In this document: piece by piece, positions 8,628-17,456 of the stretch | Position numbering within the stretch: position 1 is the first letter of the stretch | How the letters are laid out: each line of letters starts with the position of its first letter | DNA from: CAWHMS01 sp963830495 | GTDB taxonomy: Bacteria > Actinomycetota > Actinomycetes > Propionibacteriales > Nocardioidaceae | Length of the DNA stretch: 64,000 bases | Assembly: GCA_963830495.1 (NCBI GenBank) | Contig: CAWHMS010000002.1 | Span: 930,001-994,000 of the forward strand | Direction of reading: 5' to 3' | Notes under the pieces: generated by a model | Told to the model about the DNA's origin: nothing | The model's database searches: none | What the model saw: the letters and a program-made list of their open reading frames with translations, nothing else | Translations under genes and position numbers: made by a program

Positions 8628-9011
8628 TCAGCGGTAGAGCCGGTACCCGCGGTCGTAGGCCCATCGGGTGGGCGCGCCGGCCGCATCGGACAGGTTGAGC
8701 CGGCTTTTGGCCAGCTGTGCCGTGGCTGCCTCCCAGTCGCGTCCGTGGCCAGCAGCAGAGTGACCGTGGCGCGGAACAGCGAGCATCCGGTGCGCGGTGT
8801 CCTTGCTGCGCACCAGCACCTCCACCTCGCCGCGCTCTCGGAGGTCGGGATCGGGCTGCTCGTCGGCCCCGGTCAGCAGGTAGGCCTTGCCGTCGAGCCA
8901 GGCATGCCAGAACGCGCGCGGCTGTGTCGACCCGCCAGTGCCGAGCCAGACCAGGCCGGACTTCTTCATGGCCTCGTCGAGGAGCGCCGCCGTTGCCGCA
9001 TCGGGACCCAC
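8628..9011 (-). CDS. Pyridoxamine 5'-phosphate oxidase-like (split-barrel) protein
   Basis: Small protein of about 127 residues. It matches the flavin-binding split-barrel pattern loosely: SGLVWLGTGG, then FWHAWLDGKAYLLTG, then EVEVLVRSKDTAHR and a C-terminal ATAQLAKSRLNL helix. These actinobacterial proteins usually bind FMN, F420 or haem, but no cofactor can be assigned here. GTG at 9011 is chosen because it gives a compact protein starting VGPDAATAALLDEAM and leaves a short divergent gap to the exporter gene; a longer frame exists. No other clue to function is seen. Confidence 0.55.
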   Translation of the reverse strand: MGPDAATAALLDEAMKKSGLVWLGTGGSTQPRAFWHAWLDGKAYLLTGADEQPDPDLRERGEVEVLVRSKDTAHRMLAVPRHGHSAAGHGRDWEAATAQLAKSRLNLSDAAGAPTRWAYDRGYRLYR

Positions 9012-9049
9012 GCGTCCGAGCGTGCCACACCAGCCGACAGGATGGGCGG

Positions 9050-9967
9050 ATGCACGGCGCGGGACGCTCCACACCGACCGGACGGCAGCTGGTGCTGCTG
9101 GCCGTCGGCGTGGTCGGCGTCTCGATGTCCGGACCGTTGATCGCCTCGGCCGCGGCGGTGCCGGCCCTGGCGATGTCGATGTGGCGCAGTGCGCTCGCGG
9201 CTGTCGCGCTGGCGCCCGTCGCCCTCACCACCCGCAGACCCGAGCTGCGCGGCCTGTCCCGCCGGTCGCTGATGCTGAGCGCCTTCGCCGGGCTCATGTT
9301 GGCCGCGCACTTCGCCTTCTGGATCGCCTCGCTCGGACTCACGTCGGTGGCATCGGCGACCGCCCTGGTCTGTCTGCAAGCCGGGTGGGTGGTCGTCATG
9401 ACCCGACTGCTCGGGGAGCCGGTCCAGCGACGCGTCTGGGGCGGGCTCGCAGTGGCTCTCGCCGGGGTCCTGGTCGTCTCCGGCGTCGACGTCACCGTCT
9501 CGACCGACGCGATCACGGGTGACGTGTTCGCCCTTCTCGGCGGGGTGTTCTCGGCGGCGTACGTCGTCGTGGGTGGCACGGTGCGGGAGGAAGTCTCGAC
9601 GACGACGTACACCTTCGTCTGCTACCTGACCAGCGGCGTGACCTTGCTGCTGGCGGGGCTGGCCTTCGGTGTCGAGCTCGTCGGCTTCTCGACCGAGGAC
9701 TGGTTGGTCATCCTGGCCGTCACGCTCGCCTCGCAGCTGCTCGGGCACTCGGTGTTCAACCACCTGCTCGCCACGATGAGCCCGACCCTCGTCTCGATGG
9801 TGGTCCTGCTCGAGGTGCCCGGCGCAGCCCTGCTCGCAGCGGTCTTCCTCGGGCAGGCGCCACCCGTCGCGGTCTACGGGGGACTTGGCCTCATCCTGGC
9901 GGGACTCGCCGTGGTGGTCAGCTCGCCCCGGGTCGGGCACCGAGCCGAGGAGGCGCCTATCACCTGA
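9050..9967 (+). CDS. EamA/DMT-family transporter
   Basis: Drug/metabolite transporter superfamily protein of 305 residues with about ten membrane helices and the internal duplication typical of EamA proteins. The first repeat begins near residue 14 (LVLLAVGVVGVSMSGPLIA), the second near 165 (GDVFALLGGVFSAAYVVVGG). Family members export metabolites or amino acids; the substrate here is unknown. The ATG at 9050 is 6 nt after a CAGGAT hexamer (9038-9043), so the transcript may be leaderless. The protein ends in a short charged tail. Confidence 0.82.
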   Translation: MHGAGRSTPTGRQLVLLAVGVVGVSMSGPLIASAAAVPALAMSMWRSALAAVALAPVALTTRRPELRGLSRRSLMLSAFAGLMLAAHFAFWIASLGLTSVASATALVCLQAGWVVVMTRLLGEPVQRRVWGGLAVALAGVLVVSGVDVTVSTDAITGDVFALLGGVFSAAYVVVGGTVREEVSTTTYTFVCYLTSGVTLLLAGLAFGVELVGFSTEDWLVILAVTLASQLLGHSVFNHLLATMSPTLVSMVVLLEVPGAALLAAVFLGQAPPVAVYGGLGLILAGLAVVVSSPRVGHRAEEAPIT

Positions 9968-10131
9968 CCAACTGTCCAAACCCGAGCGTGCCCGGCCCTC
10001 TCACGTCCTGAGCCGTCGTGTTCAGCGCTGCCCGGTGAGATCGATCACGCCGGGTGGCCGCTGCTTCGCCGTCGGGTCTAGGCTCACCGCCGTCCCCTGT
10101 GAAGAGTTGCTCGAAGGAGCCGAGGTCGAGG

Positions 10132-11091
10132 ATGTCTGAGGGTTTGCGGTCGCGACGGTCGTGTCTGGCCGTGCCCGGATCCAGCACCCGGTTCCTCGAT
10201 AAGGCCAAGACCCTCGACGCCGACCAGGTGTTCCTCGATCTCGAGGATGCGGTCGCACCGATCGCCAAGGCCGACGCTCGCGCAAACATCGTGGCGGCGC
10301 TCATCGAGGGCGGCTGGGGTGCCAGGACCCGGGTCGTGCGGGTCAACGACTGGACCACCGAGTGGACCTACCGTGACGTGATCGAGGTCGTCGAAGGTGC
10401 CGGCGCCGAGCTCGACTGCATCATGCTGCCGAAGGTGCAGAGCGCCGACCAGGTCGTCGCGCTCGACGTACTGCTCACCCAGATCGAGAAGGCCACCGGA
10501 CTCGAGGTCGGCCGCCTCGGCATCGAGGCACAGATCGAGAACGCCCAGGGTCTGATCAACGTCGACGCCATCGCGGCCGCCAGCCCGCGGGTGGAGACGA
10601 TCATTTTCGGGCCTGCGGACTTCATGGCCTCGATCAACATGAAGTCGCTGATCGTCGGTGAGCAGCCGCCCGGGTACGACGTCGGGGACGCCTACCACTA
10701 CATCCTGATGCGGATCCTGATGGCGGCGCGAGCACATGACCTGCAGGCGATCGACGGCCCCTACCTGCAGATCAAGGACGTCGACGGCTTCCGCCGCGTC
10801 GCCGGTCGGAGCGCCGCGCTCGGCTTCGACGGCAAGTGGGCCCTGCATCCGGACCAGATCGCCGCCGCCAACGAGGTCTACTCTCCGCTGCAGAGCGACT
10901 ATGACCACGCCGAGAACATCCTCGACGCCTACGACTTCTTCACCTCCGAGGCCGGGGGTGCGCGTGGCGCGGTCATGCTGGGTGACGAGATGATCGACGA
11001 GGCCTCCCGCAAGATGGCCCTGGTCGTGGCGGCCAAGGGCCGGTCGGCCGGCCTGGTGCGCGGCGATGTGTGGAAGCCCCCGGCCGGCTGA
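10132..11091 (+). CDS. CitE-like CoA-ester lyase (HpcH/HpaI aldolase family)
   Basis: HpcH/HpaI-type TIM-barrel lyase of 319 residues, related to CitE and malyl/citramalyl-CoA lyases. Visible signatures are RSCLAVPGSSTRFLDKA at the start, DQVFLDLEDAVAP with the metal-liganding acidic residues, IEAQIENAQGL and FGPADFMASI. Members cleave or form bonds between acetyl-CoA or pyruvate-type groups and 2-oxoacids in the presence of Mg2+. The gene is followed 27 bp later by an acyl-CoA dehydrogenase; with the MaoC protein further down this resembles citE-fadE19-MaoC of M. tuberculosis (branched-chain acyl-CoA breakdown). ATG 10132 follows a purine-rich stretch; no better in-frame start is seen. Confidence 0.87.
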   Translation: MSEGLRSRRSCLAVPGSSTRFLDKAKTLDADQVFLDLEDAVAPIAKADARANIVAALIEGGWGARTRVVRVNDWTTEWTYRDVIEVVEGAGAELDCIMLPKVQSADQVVALDVLLTQIEKATGLEVGRLGIEAQIENAQGLINVDAIAAASPRVETIIFGPADFMASINMKSLIVGEQPPGYDVGDAYHYILMRILMAARAHDLQAIDGPYLQIKDVDGFRRVAGRSAALGFDGKWALHPDQIAAANEVYSPLQSDYDHAENILDAYDFFTSEAGGARGAVMLGDEMIDEASRKMALVVAAKGRSAGLVRGDVWKPPAG

Positions 11092-11118
11092 GCCGGACAC
11101 GCTAAGGAAGCAGGACTG

Positions 11119-12312
11119 ATGGCGCTCTGCCAGACCGACGGTCTCACCGATATCCAGACCGAGATCCTCAAGACCGTCCGCGACTTCGTCGACAAGGAGA
11201 TCCTGCCGTTCGCGACCGAGCTCGAGCACCGCGACGAGTACCCGACGCGGATCGTCGAGAGCATGAAGCAGCTCGGGCTGTTCGGGCTGACGATCCCGGA
11301 GGAGTACGGCGGACTGGGCGAGTCGCTGTTGACCTATGCCCTGATCGTGGAGGAGATCGCGCGCGGCTGGATGAGCGTCTCCGGCATCGTCAACACGCAC
11401 TTCATCGTGGCGTACATGCTCGTCAGGCACGGCACCGAGGAGCAGAAGCGGTACTACCTGCCGAAGATGGCAGCGGGCGAGATCACCGGTGCCTTCTCGA
11501 TGTCCGAGCCCGGGTGCGGTTCCGACGTAGCGGCGATCAAGACCAAGGCGGTGGCATCCGGCGACGGTACGTCGTACACGATCGACGGCCAGAAGATGTG
11601 GCTCACCAACGGCGCCTCGTCGACGCTGGTCGCCGTACTGGTCAAGACCGACACCGGCTCCGACTCGGCGTACAAGAACATGTCGACCTTCCTCGTGCAC
11701 AAGCCAGCCGGCTTCGGCGAGGTGCAGCCGGGCCTCACCGTGCCCGGCAAGATCGAGAAGATGGGCTACAAGGGCGTCGACACCACCGAGCTCGTCTTCG
11801 AGGGCTACCAGATCGGCGCGGATCAGCTGCTGGGAGGGCAGCCCGGGCAGGGCTTCTACCAGATGATGGACGGCGTCGAGGTGGGCCGGGTCAACGTGGC
11901 GGCGCGCGGGTGCGGAGTCGCGTGGCGCGCCTTCGAGCTCGGGGTTCGGTACGCCCAGCAGCGCGAGACGTTCGGGAAGAAGATCGCCGAGCACCAGGCT
12001 GTGCTCTTCCGCCTCGCCGAGATGGGCACCAAAGTCGAAGCGGCACACCAGATGATGGTGCGATCCGCGCGCATGAAGGACGCGGGTGAGCGCAACGATC
12101 TCGAGGCGGGCATGGCGAAGTACCTCGCATCGGAGTACTGCGCGCAGGTCGTCGAGGACTCCTTCCGGATCCACGGCGGGTACGGATTCTCCAAGGAGTA
12201 CGAGATCGAGCGGCTCTACCGGGAGGCGCCGATGCTGCTCATCGGGGAGGGGACGGCCGACATCCAGCGCATGATCATCGGCCGCCGGCTGCTCGAGGAC
12301 TACCGCCTGTAG
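11119..12312 (+). CDS. Acyl-CoA dehydrogenase
   Basis: FAD-dependent acyl-CoA dehydrogenase of 397 residues, which introduces an alpha-beta double bond into an acyl-CoA. The family blocks are intact: PEEYGGLGES, AFSMSEPGCGSDVAAIKT, KMWLTNGASS, the catalytic-loop region EAPMLLIGEGTADIQR, and IHGGYGFSKEYEIERLYR near the C-terminus. AAGGAAG lies before the ATG. Context (CitE-like lyase upstream, MaoC hydratase about 6.5 kb downstream) points to branched or substituted acyl-CoA breakdown; the chain specificity is not readable from sequence. Confidence 0.92.
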   Translation: MALCQTDGLTDIQTEILKTVRDFVDKEILPFATELEHRDEYPTRIVESMKQLGLFGLTIPEEYGGLGESLLTYALIVEEIARGWMSVSGIVNTHFIVAYMLVRHGTEEQKRYYLPKMAAGEITGAFSMSEPGCGSDVAAIKTKAVASGDGTSYTIDGQKMWLTNGASSTLVAVLVKTDTGSDSAYKNMSTFLVHKPAGFGEVQPGLTVPGKIEKMGYKGVDTTELVFEGYQIGADQLLGGQPGQGFYQMMDGVEVGRVNVAARGCGVAWRAFELGVRYAQQRETFGKKIAEHQAVLFRLAEMGTKVEAAHQMMVRSARMKDAGERNDLEAGMAKYLASEYCAQVVEDSFRIHGGYGFSKEYEIERLYREAPMLLIGEGTADIQRMIIGRRLLEDYRL

Positions 12313-12369
12313 TGCTCAACACCTAGGGCGACCGCAGCACGAGCCCCCTGGCAGCTGGCGGCTGCTCGG

Positions 12370-12375
12370 TAGCAT
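12370..12375 (+). promoter_or_regulatory. -10 hexamer TAGCAT of a leaderless sulfotransferase gene
   Basis: TAGCAT ends exactly 6 nt before the ATG at 12382, the spacing at which transcription would start at the start codon itself. No Shine-Dalgarno sequence is present. Confidence 0.45.
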
Positions 12376-12381
12376 GCGCCC

Positions 12382-13296
12382 ATGGCTCGGCGCGTCTATC
12401 TCCACATCGGCACGATGAAGAGCGGCACGAGCTATCTGCAGCAGTTGTTCAACGCCAACCGGCAGCGGCTCGCCGCCAGCGGCATCCTGTGCCTGCATAG
12501 CGCGCGCAACCACTCGGCGGTCCAGGCCCTGGCCAGGTCGCGCCGGGCGGGGGAAGCTGCCGCCGGCGCGTGGGACGAGCTCTGTCGGCGGGTCGGCGAT
12601 CACGACGGCGACGCGCTGGTGTCCACCGAGCTCATGGCGCCGTTCTCGACAGGGCGGATCAAGCAGGTAGGCCAGGGCCTAGCGGCGCCGGAGATGCGGG
12701 TCATCATCACGGCCCGCGACCTCACCCGGGTCCTCCCCTCCCAATGGCAGGAGACAACCCAGAACCAGGGCACGAAGTCATGGCGCGAGTACGTCGAGAG
12801 CGTGTGCGTCGGACCTGAGAGCCGCTCCGGCGGCGTCCGCTTCTGGCGTCAACACGACCTGCCGCGGGTGATCGCCCGGTGGTCGCACGTTGCCTCACCC
12901 GGTCAAGTCCACCTGGTGACCGTGCCGCGCGACACATCCGATCCGCTCGAGTTGTGGCGTCGGTTCAGTCGGGCATTGGCGTCAGCACCGACCGAAGTCG
13001 ACGATGTGCAGGTCAGCAATCCGTCGCTGGGAGGGGTGTCGGCGGAGCTGATGCGACGAGTCAACGTGCATGTAGGCGACGTTGAGTTTCCCGACTACCG
13101 ACCCGGATTCAAGCACGCGTTGGCGAAACGCATCCTCATGGCCCGGGCGGAGCGCGAGCCAAAGCCGCGGCTGTCGCAGGAGCAGTATGAGCGGGTGCGC
13201 GAGTTGGCTTCCAGCATGGTCGACGAGCTCCGCGAGCTTCCCGTCGAGGTGTCTCGGGTCGATCGACGATCTCCTTCCGGCCGCATGGTCCGGTGA
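12382..13296 (+). CDS. Sulfotransferase-like protein 1 (C-terminus frameshifted)
   Basis: First of four related proteins in this cluster that look like PAPS-dependent sulfotransferases. The 5'-phosphosulfate-binding loop is HIGTMKSGTSYLQ (residues 7-19). The 3'-phosphate motif is ITARDLTRVLPSQWQE (near 112-127). These P-loop enzymes transfer sulfate to glycans or other hydroxyl/amino groups. The frame stops at 13296 after 304 residues, but its paralogues continue. Removing T13252 restores GSIDDLLPAAWSGDEPF and a frame running to 13420 (about 345 residues), so a single-base frameshift has cut the C-terminal 40 residues. The acceptor is unknown; neighbours suggest a surface polysaccharide. Confidence 0.72.
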   Translation: MARRVYLHIGTMKSGTSYLQQLFNANRQRLAASGILCLHSARNHSAVQALARSRRAGEAAAGAWDELCRRVGDHDGDALVSTELMAPFSTGRIKQVGQGLAAPEMRVIITARDLTRVLPSQWQETTQNQGTKSWREYVESVCVGPESRSGGVRFWRQHDLPRVIARWSHVASPGQVHLVTVPRDTSDPLELWRRFSRALASAPTEVDDVQVSNPSLGGVSAELMRRVNVHVGDVEFPDYRPGFKHALAKRILMARAEREPKPRLSQEQYERVRELASSMVDELRELPVEVSRVDRRSPSGRMVR

Positions 13297-13416
13297 CGAG
13301 CCGTTCGATCCTGGAGTCGTCAGCGACACCGAGCTGCTCGATGCCGCGATCACCGGGCTCGCCGGGCTGGGGCTGCGCATCGGCGAGCTCGAGGCCGCGG
13401 CGAAAAGCCGATCAGC

Positions 13417-14067
13417 CTAGCCCTGCGCCTGCTGCCCGAAGAACTTGTCGAACGGCTTGTACTGTCCCGGAGCGAGGTAGGCCCGGATCTGGGCACGGCG
13501 CTCGTCGTCGGGCTTGGGCAGCTGGAGGAAGTCGGCCAGCTCGTCGACCATCGCGTCCGGGTCTCCGATCGCCTTCTCGTTGCTCACCAGCAGGCAGGGC
13601 CGTTCCGTTGCCAGCACGAAGCCGGTGTTGGTGGCGATGTAGCTGCTGCTCTCGTGCAACGCGATGCGCTCCGGCCGCTGGCGTTTGTCCTTGGTGGCCT
13701 GGCTCAGTGCGGCAGCGACCGGGTCCCTGTAGACGACCACGAAGTACGGGTTGCGCAGCACGCCGTAGACCGCGGGCAAGTACGTCACCGCGGTCGGAAA
13801 CTTCCAGCCCCAGACCTGATGGTGTTCGTTTCGACCCTCGATCGCCGCCCGCATGTCGTCGACCGATCGGTTCTGGAACCTGGGGTCCTCGTTGTTGGTC
13901 CGCTGCCCGACCCGGCCGAGGTCGAGCCCGAGCGCCCGAGTGGCGCCGGCAACCATGCTGGTTCCACCGCGTCGCGTGCCCAGGATCACGTAGGTGCGCT
14001 GATCCTCGGGCGCCGTGGCGGGGTTGAGGAGCATGCTCGTCCTCCCCGCCCGCATGCTTCCGGTCAC
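13417..14067 (-). CDS. Short sulfotransferase-family protein
   Basis: Protein of 216 residues with the sulfotransferase-type P-loop VILGTRRGGTSMVAG near its start and FVVVYRDPVAAALSQATK, an R-D-P motif typical of the 3'-phosphate-binding strand-helix. It is shorter than, and only distantly similar to, the four plus-strand paralogues around it. GTG 14067 is preferred because GAGGAGG lies 5 nt before it; ATG 14055 is the alternative. The gene follows the GT4 glycosyltransferase gene by 28 bp on the same strand, so glycosyl transfer and sulfation of one glycan are likely coupled (inference). Its stop overlaps the restored end of paralogue 1. Confidence 0.72.
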   Translation of the reverse strand: MTGSMRAGRTSMLLNPATAPEDQRTYVILGTRRGGTSMVAGATRALGLDLGRVGQRTNNEDPRFQNRSVDDMRAAIEGRNEHHQVWGWKFPTAVTYLPAVYGVLRNPYFVVVYRDPVAAALSQATKDKRQRPERIALHESSSYIATNTGFVLATERPCLLVSNEKAIGDPDAMVDELADFLQLPKPDDERRAQIRAYLAPGQYKPFDKFFGQQAQG

Positions 14068-14095
14068 TGACCCCTCCTCGTCGGCATGTGCCGCG

Positions 14096-15268
14096 TCACC
14101 GGCGCACGTGCTTGGCGGCGTCGAGCTCGTCCAACAAGTCTTCCCAGCGCGCCGAGATGGCCGGCTGGGTTCGACTCCGCGCGGTTTCGACGGCGTTGAC
14201 CGCCAACGCTCGGCGGCCGGGCGTGCCCATCGCGATGACCTCGCCGATGCGCCTCGCCATCCCGCCGATGTCGCCGTTGGGCACGAGGAAGCCGTCGTGG
14301 CCTTCGGTGATGATCGACGCCGGTCCGCTGGGCGCATCGAAGCTGACGACGGGTACGCCGCAGGACATGGCCTCGACGAGCACCATCCCGTATCCCTCGA
14401 CCCGTGAGCTCAGCACAAAGAGCGAGCTCTCGGCGAGCTCCTCCCGCAACCGGGTCGAGTACCCCATGAGCCGCACCGAGCCGGCGAGGCCGAGCTGGTC
14501 GATCTGCGCCTGCAGCGCCTGCTTCTGGGGACCCTGACCGAAGATGCGCAGCACCCAGTCCGGGTGCCGCGTGGCGACCTGCGCCCAGGCCTCGACGAGA
14601 CGGTCGAAGCCCTTGTCACGGCTGAGGTGCCCGGCCGCGGTCACGATCGGGTTGAGCAGGGTCGAGTGCTCACCGTCGTACGCCGGTGTGGCGTTGGGCA
14701 TGACCCGGATCGGCGGGCGGTCACCGAGCAGGTTCGAGAACTTGTCGGCGTCGGGCCCGGTCAGTGTCAGGAACATGTCGAGGTCTGGCAGGTGCTTCGC
14801 GTACGCGTCGAGCAGGTCACCCCGACGGGTCTCGAACGGTCGGTGGTCCTGCCCGACCCGCACCAGGGAGGGTGCGGCGAGCTGGGCCACGGCGAGCGCC
14901 ATACCGGGTTGCATGCCGATCGCCGCGCCGTCGGTGCGATCGGCGAAGTACTGGCGGAGCGCGTTGTCGCTGCGCCGGCTGTACGCGCGGTAGTGCGGCT
15001 CTCGGCGGGGGAGCAGCTCGCTCGGCGCACGCAGATCGGGATCGGTTGCGGTCTCGCGGCCCTTGATCCCTCCGGTTCCGCGCATGTCGACCAGGGTTCG
15101 GACCGGGACGTCGGGAGGAAGCGCGTGAACAGCCTCGTCGAGGGAACGCGTCACGCTGACGATCTCGACCTCGTGCCGTTGCGCGAGGTCCTGGGCGAGG
15201 TTCTTGACCACCGTCAGCACTCCACCGCCCGCTCCGTAGACCGTGTGCATCAGGAACGAGATCTTCAC
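14096..15268 (-). CDS. Glycosyltransferase family 4 (GT-B fold)
   Basis: Retaining GT-B glycosyltransferase of 390 residues. The start MKISFLMHTVYGAGGGVLTV carries the glycine-rich acceptor-side loop. The C-terminal half has the GT1/GT4 block TAAGHLSRDKGFDRLVEAW, RIFGQGPQKQALQ and the EX7E-type EGYGMVLVEAMSCGVPVVSFD (given here in two parts: EGYGMVLVEAM and SCGVPVVSFD) that binds the nucleotide-sugar. The acceptor is unknown. It stands alone with sulfotransferase genes on both sides rather than in a full polysaccharide operon, so it probably adds one sugar to a glycan made elsewhere. Its start faces paralogue 2 across 68 bp. Confidence 0.85.
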   Translation of the reverse strand: MKISFLMHTVYGAGGGVLTVVKNLAQDLAQRHEVEIVSVTRSLDEAVHALPPDVPVRTLVDMRGTGGIKGRETATDPDLRAPSELLPRREPHYRAYSRRSDNALRQYFADRTDGAAIGMQPGMALAVAQLAAPSLVRVGQDHRPFETRRGDLLDAYAKHLPDLDMFLTLTGPDADKFSNLLGDRPPIRVMPNATPAYDGEHSTLLNPIVTAAGHLSRDKGFDRLVEAWAQVATRHPDWVLRIFGQGPQKQALQAQIDQLGLAGSVRLMGYSTRLREELAESSLFVLSSRVEGYGMVLVEAMSCGVPVVSFDAPSGPASIITEGHDGFLVPNGDIGGMARRIGEVIAMGTPGRRALAVNAVETARSRTQPAISARWEDLLDELDAAKHVRR

Positions 15269-15324
15269 TGCTCTCCAGTCCTCGAGCCGCGCAGGTAGCT
15301 GGTCGTCGGGCCGCGTCGGGTCGT

Positions 15325-15330
15325 CATACT
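15325..15330 (+). promoter_or_regulatory. -10 hexamer CATACT before sulfotransferase 2
   Basis: CATACT ends 6 nt before ATG 15337, the same geometry as at neighbouring leaderless genes; no Shine-Dalgarno sequence precedes the start. Confidence 0.35.
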
Positions 15331-15336
15331 AGCGAC

Positions 15337-16398
15337 ATGGCGCAGCGCGTGATCGTCCACCTGGGCGCTCCCAAGACGGGGACGACGTACCTGCAGGCGG
15401 TGCTCTTCCACAACCGCGAGACCCTGCGTGCCGCCGGGGTGTTGGTTCCCGGGAAGAACCGCAACGAGCACGGGTTGGCTGCCACCGGGGTGCGGCAGGG
15501 AACGGAGGGCAGGCGCTGGCCGGTCTGGCTGCGGCTCGTCGAGGAGGCAGCCGGCTGGCCGGGCACGGTGGTGATCAGCAACGAGTGGTTCGCGATGGCC
15601 TCCACCGAACAGGCGGCGCGCGCACTCGCCGAGCTCGGCGACACACCTGTCGACCTGGTCTTCACCGCCCGCGACTTCCTGGAGCAGGTGCCGGCGGCCT
15701 GGCAGGAGACGCTGAAGCTCGGCCAGTCCTCGAGCCTGGAGGACTTCATCTCTGGGCTGGAGGCCGACTCGGGACGGTGGAGGTGGACGGTCCTTGACCC
15801 GGCCGAGGTGCTGGCGCGCTGGCAGGGCGAGCGGCCCGCCGAGCACGCGCACGTGCTCACGCTGCCTCCGAAGGGCGCCGAGAAGTCGCCGCTGTGGCCT
15901 CGGTTCGCCGACATCCTCGGCGTCGACCCGCAGTCCTGTGAGACCGACCTCGACCGGGCGCGGGAGTCACTCGGCGTGGAGTCGGCGCGGTTGCTGGAGC
16001 TGATCGGCCCACAGTTGAGGCAGGCGGTCGGTGCCGACTCGCCGGGGCAGTGGGAGCAGGCGTACCGCTGGATCCAGCGGTATCTCTCGCACGAGCTGCT
16101 GGTCCCCCTGGGTGGCCGTCGGATCGCCTTGAGCGGCACCGACGCTGCCGAGATCCGGCAGCGTTCCACCCGCTCGATCAAGACGCTGGAGGCCGCGGGC
16201 TACCGGGTGGCGGGCCATCTCGACGAGCTCGTGGCAGCGGAGATACCGCCGTCGGCCCGCCGTCCCGACGAGGTCCCGGAGAGCGAGCTGCTGGAGATCG
16301 CCGGGCAGCTCATCAGCGCCCTGCTTGCGCGGGTGAGCACCGACCAGGGGGACGCCCGGCTCGGCGCTGGATCCACGGAGGGAGGTCGGGACCTGTGA
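15337..16398 (+). CDS. Sulfotransferase-like protein 2
   Basis: 353-residue paralogue of the cluster. The PAPS 5'-loop is HLGAPKTGTTYLQ (residues 8-20) and the 3' motif FTARDFLEQVPAAWQE (about 109-124). Compared with proteins 1, 3 and 4 the middle (LGQSSSLEDFISGLEAD) and the C-terminus, which is rich in charged residues, have diverged. The gene ends in a TGA that overlaps the GTG of the next gene, so 2 and 3 are translationally coupled. Acceptor unknown. Confidence 0.75.
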   Translation: MAQRVIVHLGAPKTGTTYLQAVLFHNRETLRAAGVLVPGKNRNEHGLAATGVRQGTEGRRWPVWLRLVEEAAGWPGTVVISNEWFAMASTEQAARALAELGDTPVDLVFTARDFLEQVPAAWQETLKLGQSSSLEDFISGLEADSGRWRWTVLDPAEVLARWQGERPAEHAHVLTLPPKGAEKSPLWPRFADILGVDPQSCETDLDRARESLGVESARLLELIGPQLRQAVGADSPGQWEQAYRWIQRYLSHELLVPLGGRRIALSGTDAAEIRQRSTRSIKTLEAAGYRVAGHLDELVAAEIPPSARRPDEVPESELLEIAGQLISALLARVSTDQGDARLGAGSTEGGRDL

Positions 16399-17447
16399 CT
16401 GCCGACAACCCGCGCGACTCCGCCGACACCACCGTCTACCTCCACATCGGGTGTCCCAAGTCCGGCACGAGCCACATCCAGGCCAGGCTGTCCGCCGGCG
16501 CGGAGGTCGCCGCCCACCAGGGCGTCTACTGGCCGATGCCCTGGGGCCGCCAGGTGCAGGCGGTGCGCGACGTACGCTCCCAGCGGCGCGGGCCGCTGGA
16601 TCCCGCTGGGGCCTGGGGCAAGCTCGGCGCGGAGATGCGGGCCTCGGGCTCCCGGGTCGCCGTCGTATCGATGGAGTGGCTGGTGGGTGTGCGACCTCCT
16701 CAGGCGGTGGAGTGCGTCGAGGCGCTGGCACCGGCCCGGGTCGAGCTGATCTGCACGGCGCGTGATCTGCTCCGCAGCTTTCCGGCGCACTGGCAGGAGT
16801 CGATGCAGAACTACCGCACCTGGTCGTGGGACGAGTACGTCGACGCCGTACTCGGGGAGCAGGACCGACACCCGGCACGCACGGAGTTCTGGCGACAGCA
16901 CGACGTGCCCACGATCCTGGCCCGGTGGAACAAGGCGGTGTCGTGGGACCGGATGCACGTGGTGACGGTGCCTCCTGCTGGGGGCGACCCGGAGCTGTTG
17001 TGGCGTCGCTTCTGCTCGGTCCTGGGGCTCGACGCCTCGGCCTTTCCCCGCCTGGAGCGCAACAACCCCTCGCTCGGCGTTCGTGCTGCCGAGCTGATGC
17101 AACGCATCAACGTGGCTGCGCAGCAACGGGGGTTGCCCAAAGCGGTGTACCTGAAGCACTTCAAGCAGACGCTGGGCAAGCAGGTCCTGGCTCATCGCCG
17201 GAGCGGCGACAGCGCGATCTCGGTGCCGCCGGAGGTGGACAAGGCCTTGCGCGCTCGCGCCGCCCAGCTCGTCACCGAGCTGGCCGCGCTCCCGGTCACC
17301 GTCGTCGGCGACATCGACGACCTCATCCCGGGTAAACCACTCGATGGCCGGGTTCCGTCATCGGTGACCGACGCCGAGCTGCTGGCGACCGCCCAGGACA
17401 CGATCATCGACCTGCTGCAGGAAAGGCCCGGTCGCCCACCCGGTTAG
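16395..17447 (+). CDS. Sulfotransferase-like protein 3
   Basis: 350-residue paralogue. The 5'-loop is HIGCPKSGTSHIQ (about 17-29) and the 3' motif CTARDLLRSFPAHWQE (about 121-136). It is closest to protein 1: both have FWRQHD, an NNPSLG/SNPSLG tract, ELM-RRVNV/QRINV, and the C-terminal VVGDIDDLIP motif that protein 1 recovers after frame correction. Start GTG 16395 overlaps the preceding stop (GTGA). No signal peptide, so it is cytoplasmic and would act on a glycan precursor before export, or at the membrane face (inference). Confidence 0.76.
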   Translation: MTADNPRDSADTTVYLHIGCPKSGTSHIQARLSAGAEVAAHQGVYWPMPWGRQVQAVRDVRSQRRGPLDPAGAWGKLGAEMRASGSRVAVVSMEWLVGVRPPQAVECVEALAPARVELICTARDLLRSFPAHWQESMQNYRTWSWDEYVDAVLGEQDRHPARTEFWRQHDVPTILARWNKAVSWDRMHVVTVPPAGGDPELLWRRFCSVLGLDASAFPRLERNNPSLGVRAAELMQRINVAAQQRGLPKAVYLKHFKQTLGKQVLAHRRSGDSAISVPPEVDKALRARAAQLVTELAALPVTVVGDIDDLIPGKPLDGRVPSSVTDAELLATAQDTIIDLLQERPGRPPG

Positions 17448-17450
17448 GAT
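17445..17450 (+). promoter_or_regulatory. -10 hexamer TAGGAT before sulfotransferase 4
   Basis: TAGGAT overlaps the stop codon of the preceding gene and ends 6 nt before GTG 17457, so a leaderless transcript may begin at the start codon even though the genes are only 9 bp apart. Confidence 0.4.
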
Positions 17451-17456
17451 GCGGCT

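Noticed and set aside
10084..12174. Open frame of 696 codons antisense to the CitE and acyl-CoA dehydrogenase genes
   Set aside because: Long antisense frames are expected in very GC-rich DNA. This one has shadow composition (Asp/Val/Gly/Leu-rich) and lies opposite two well-supported enzymes.
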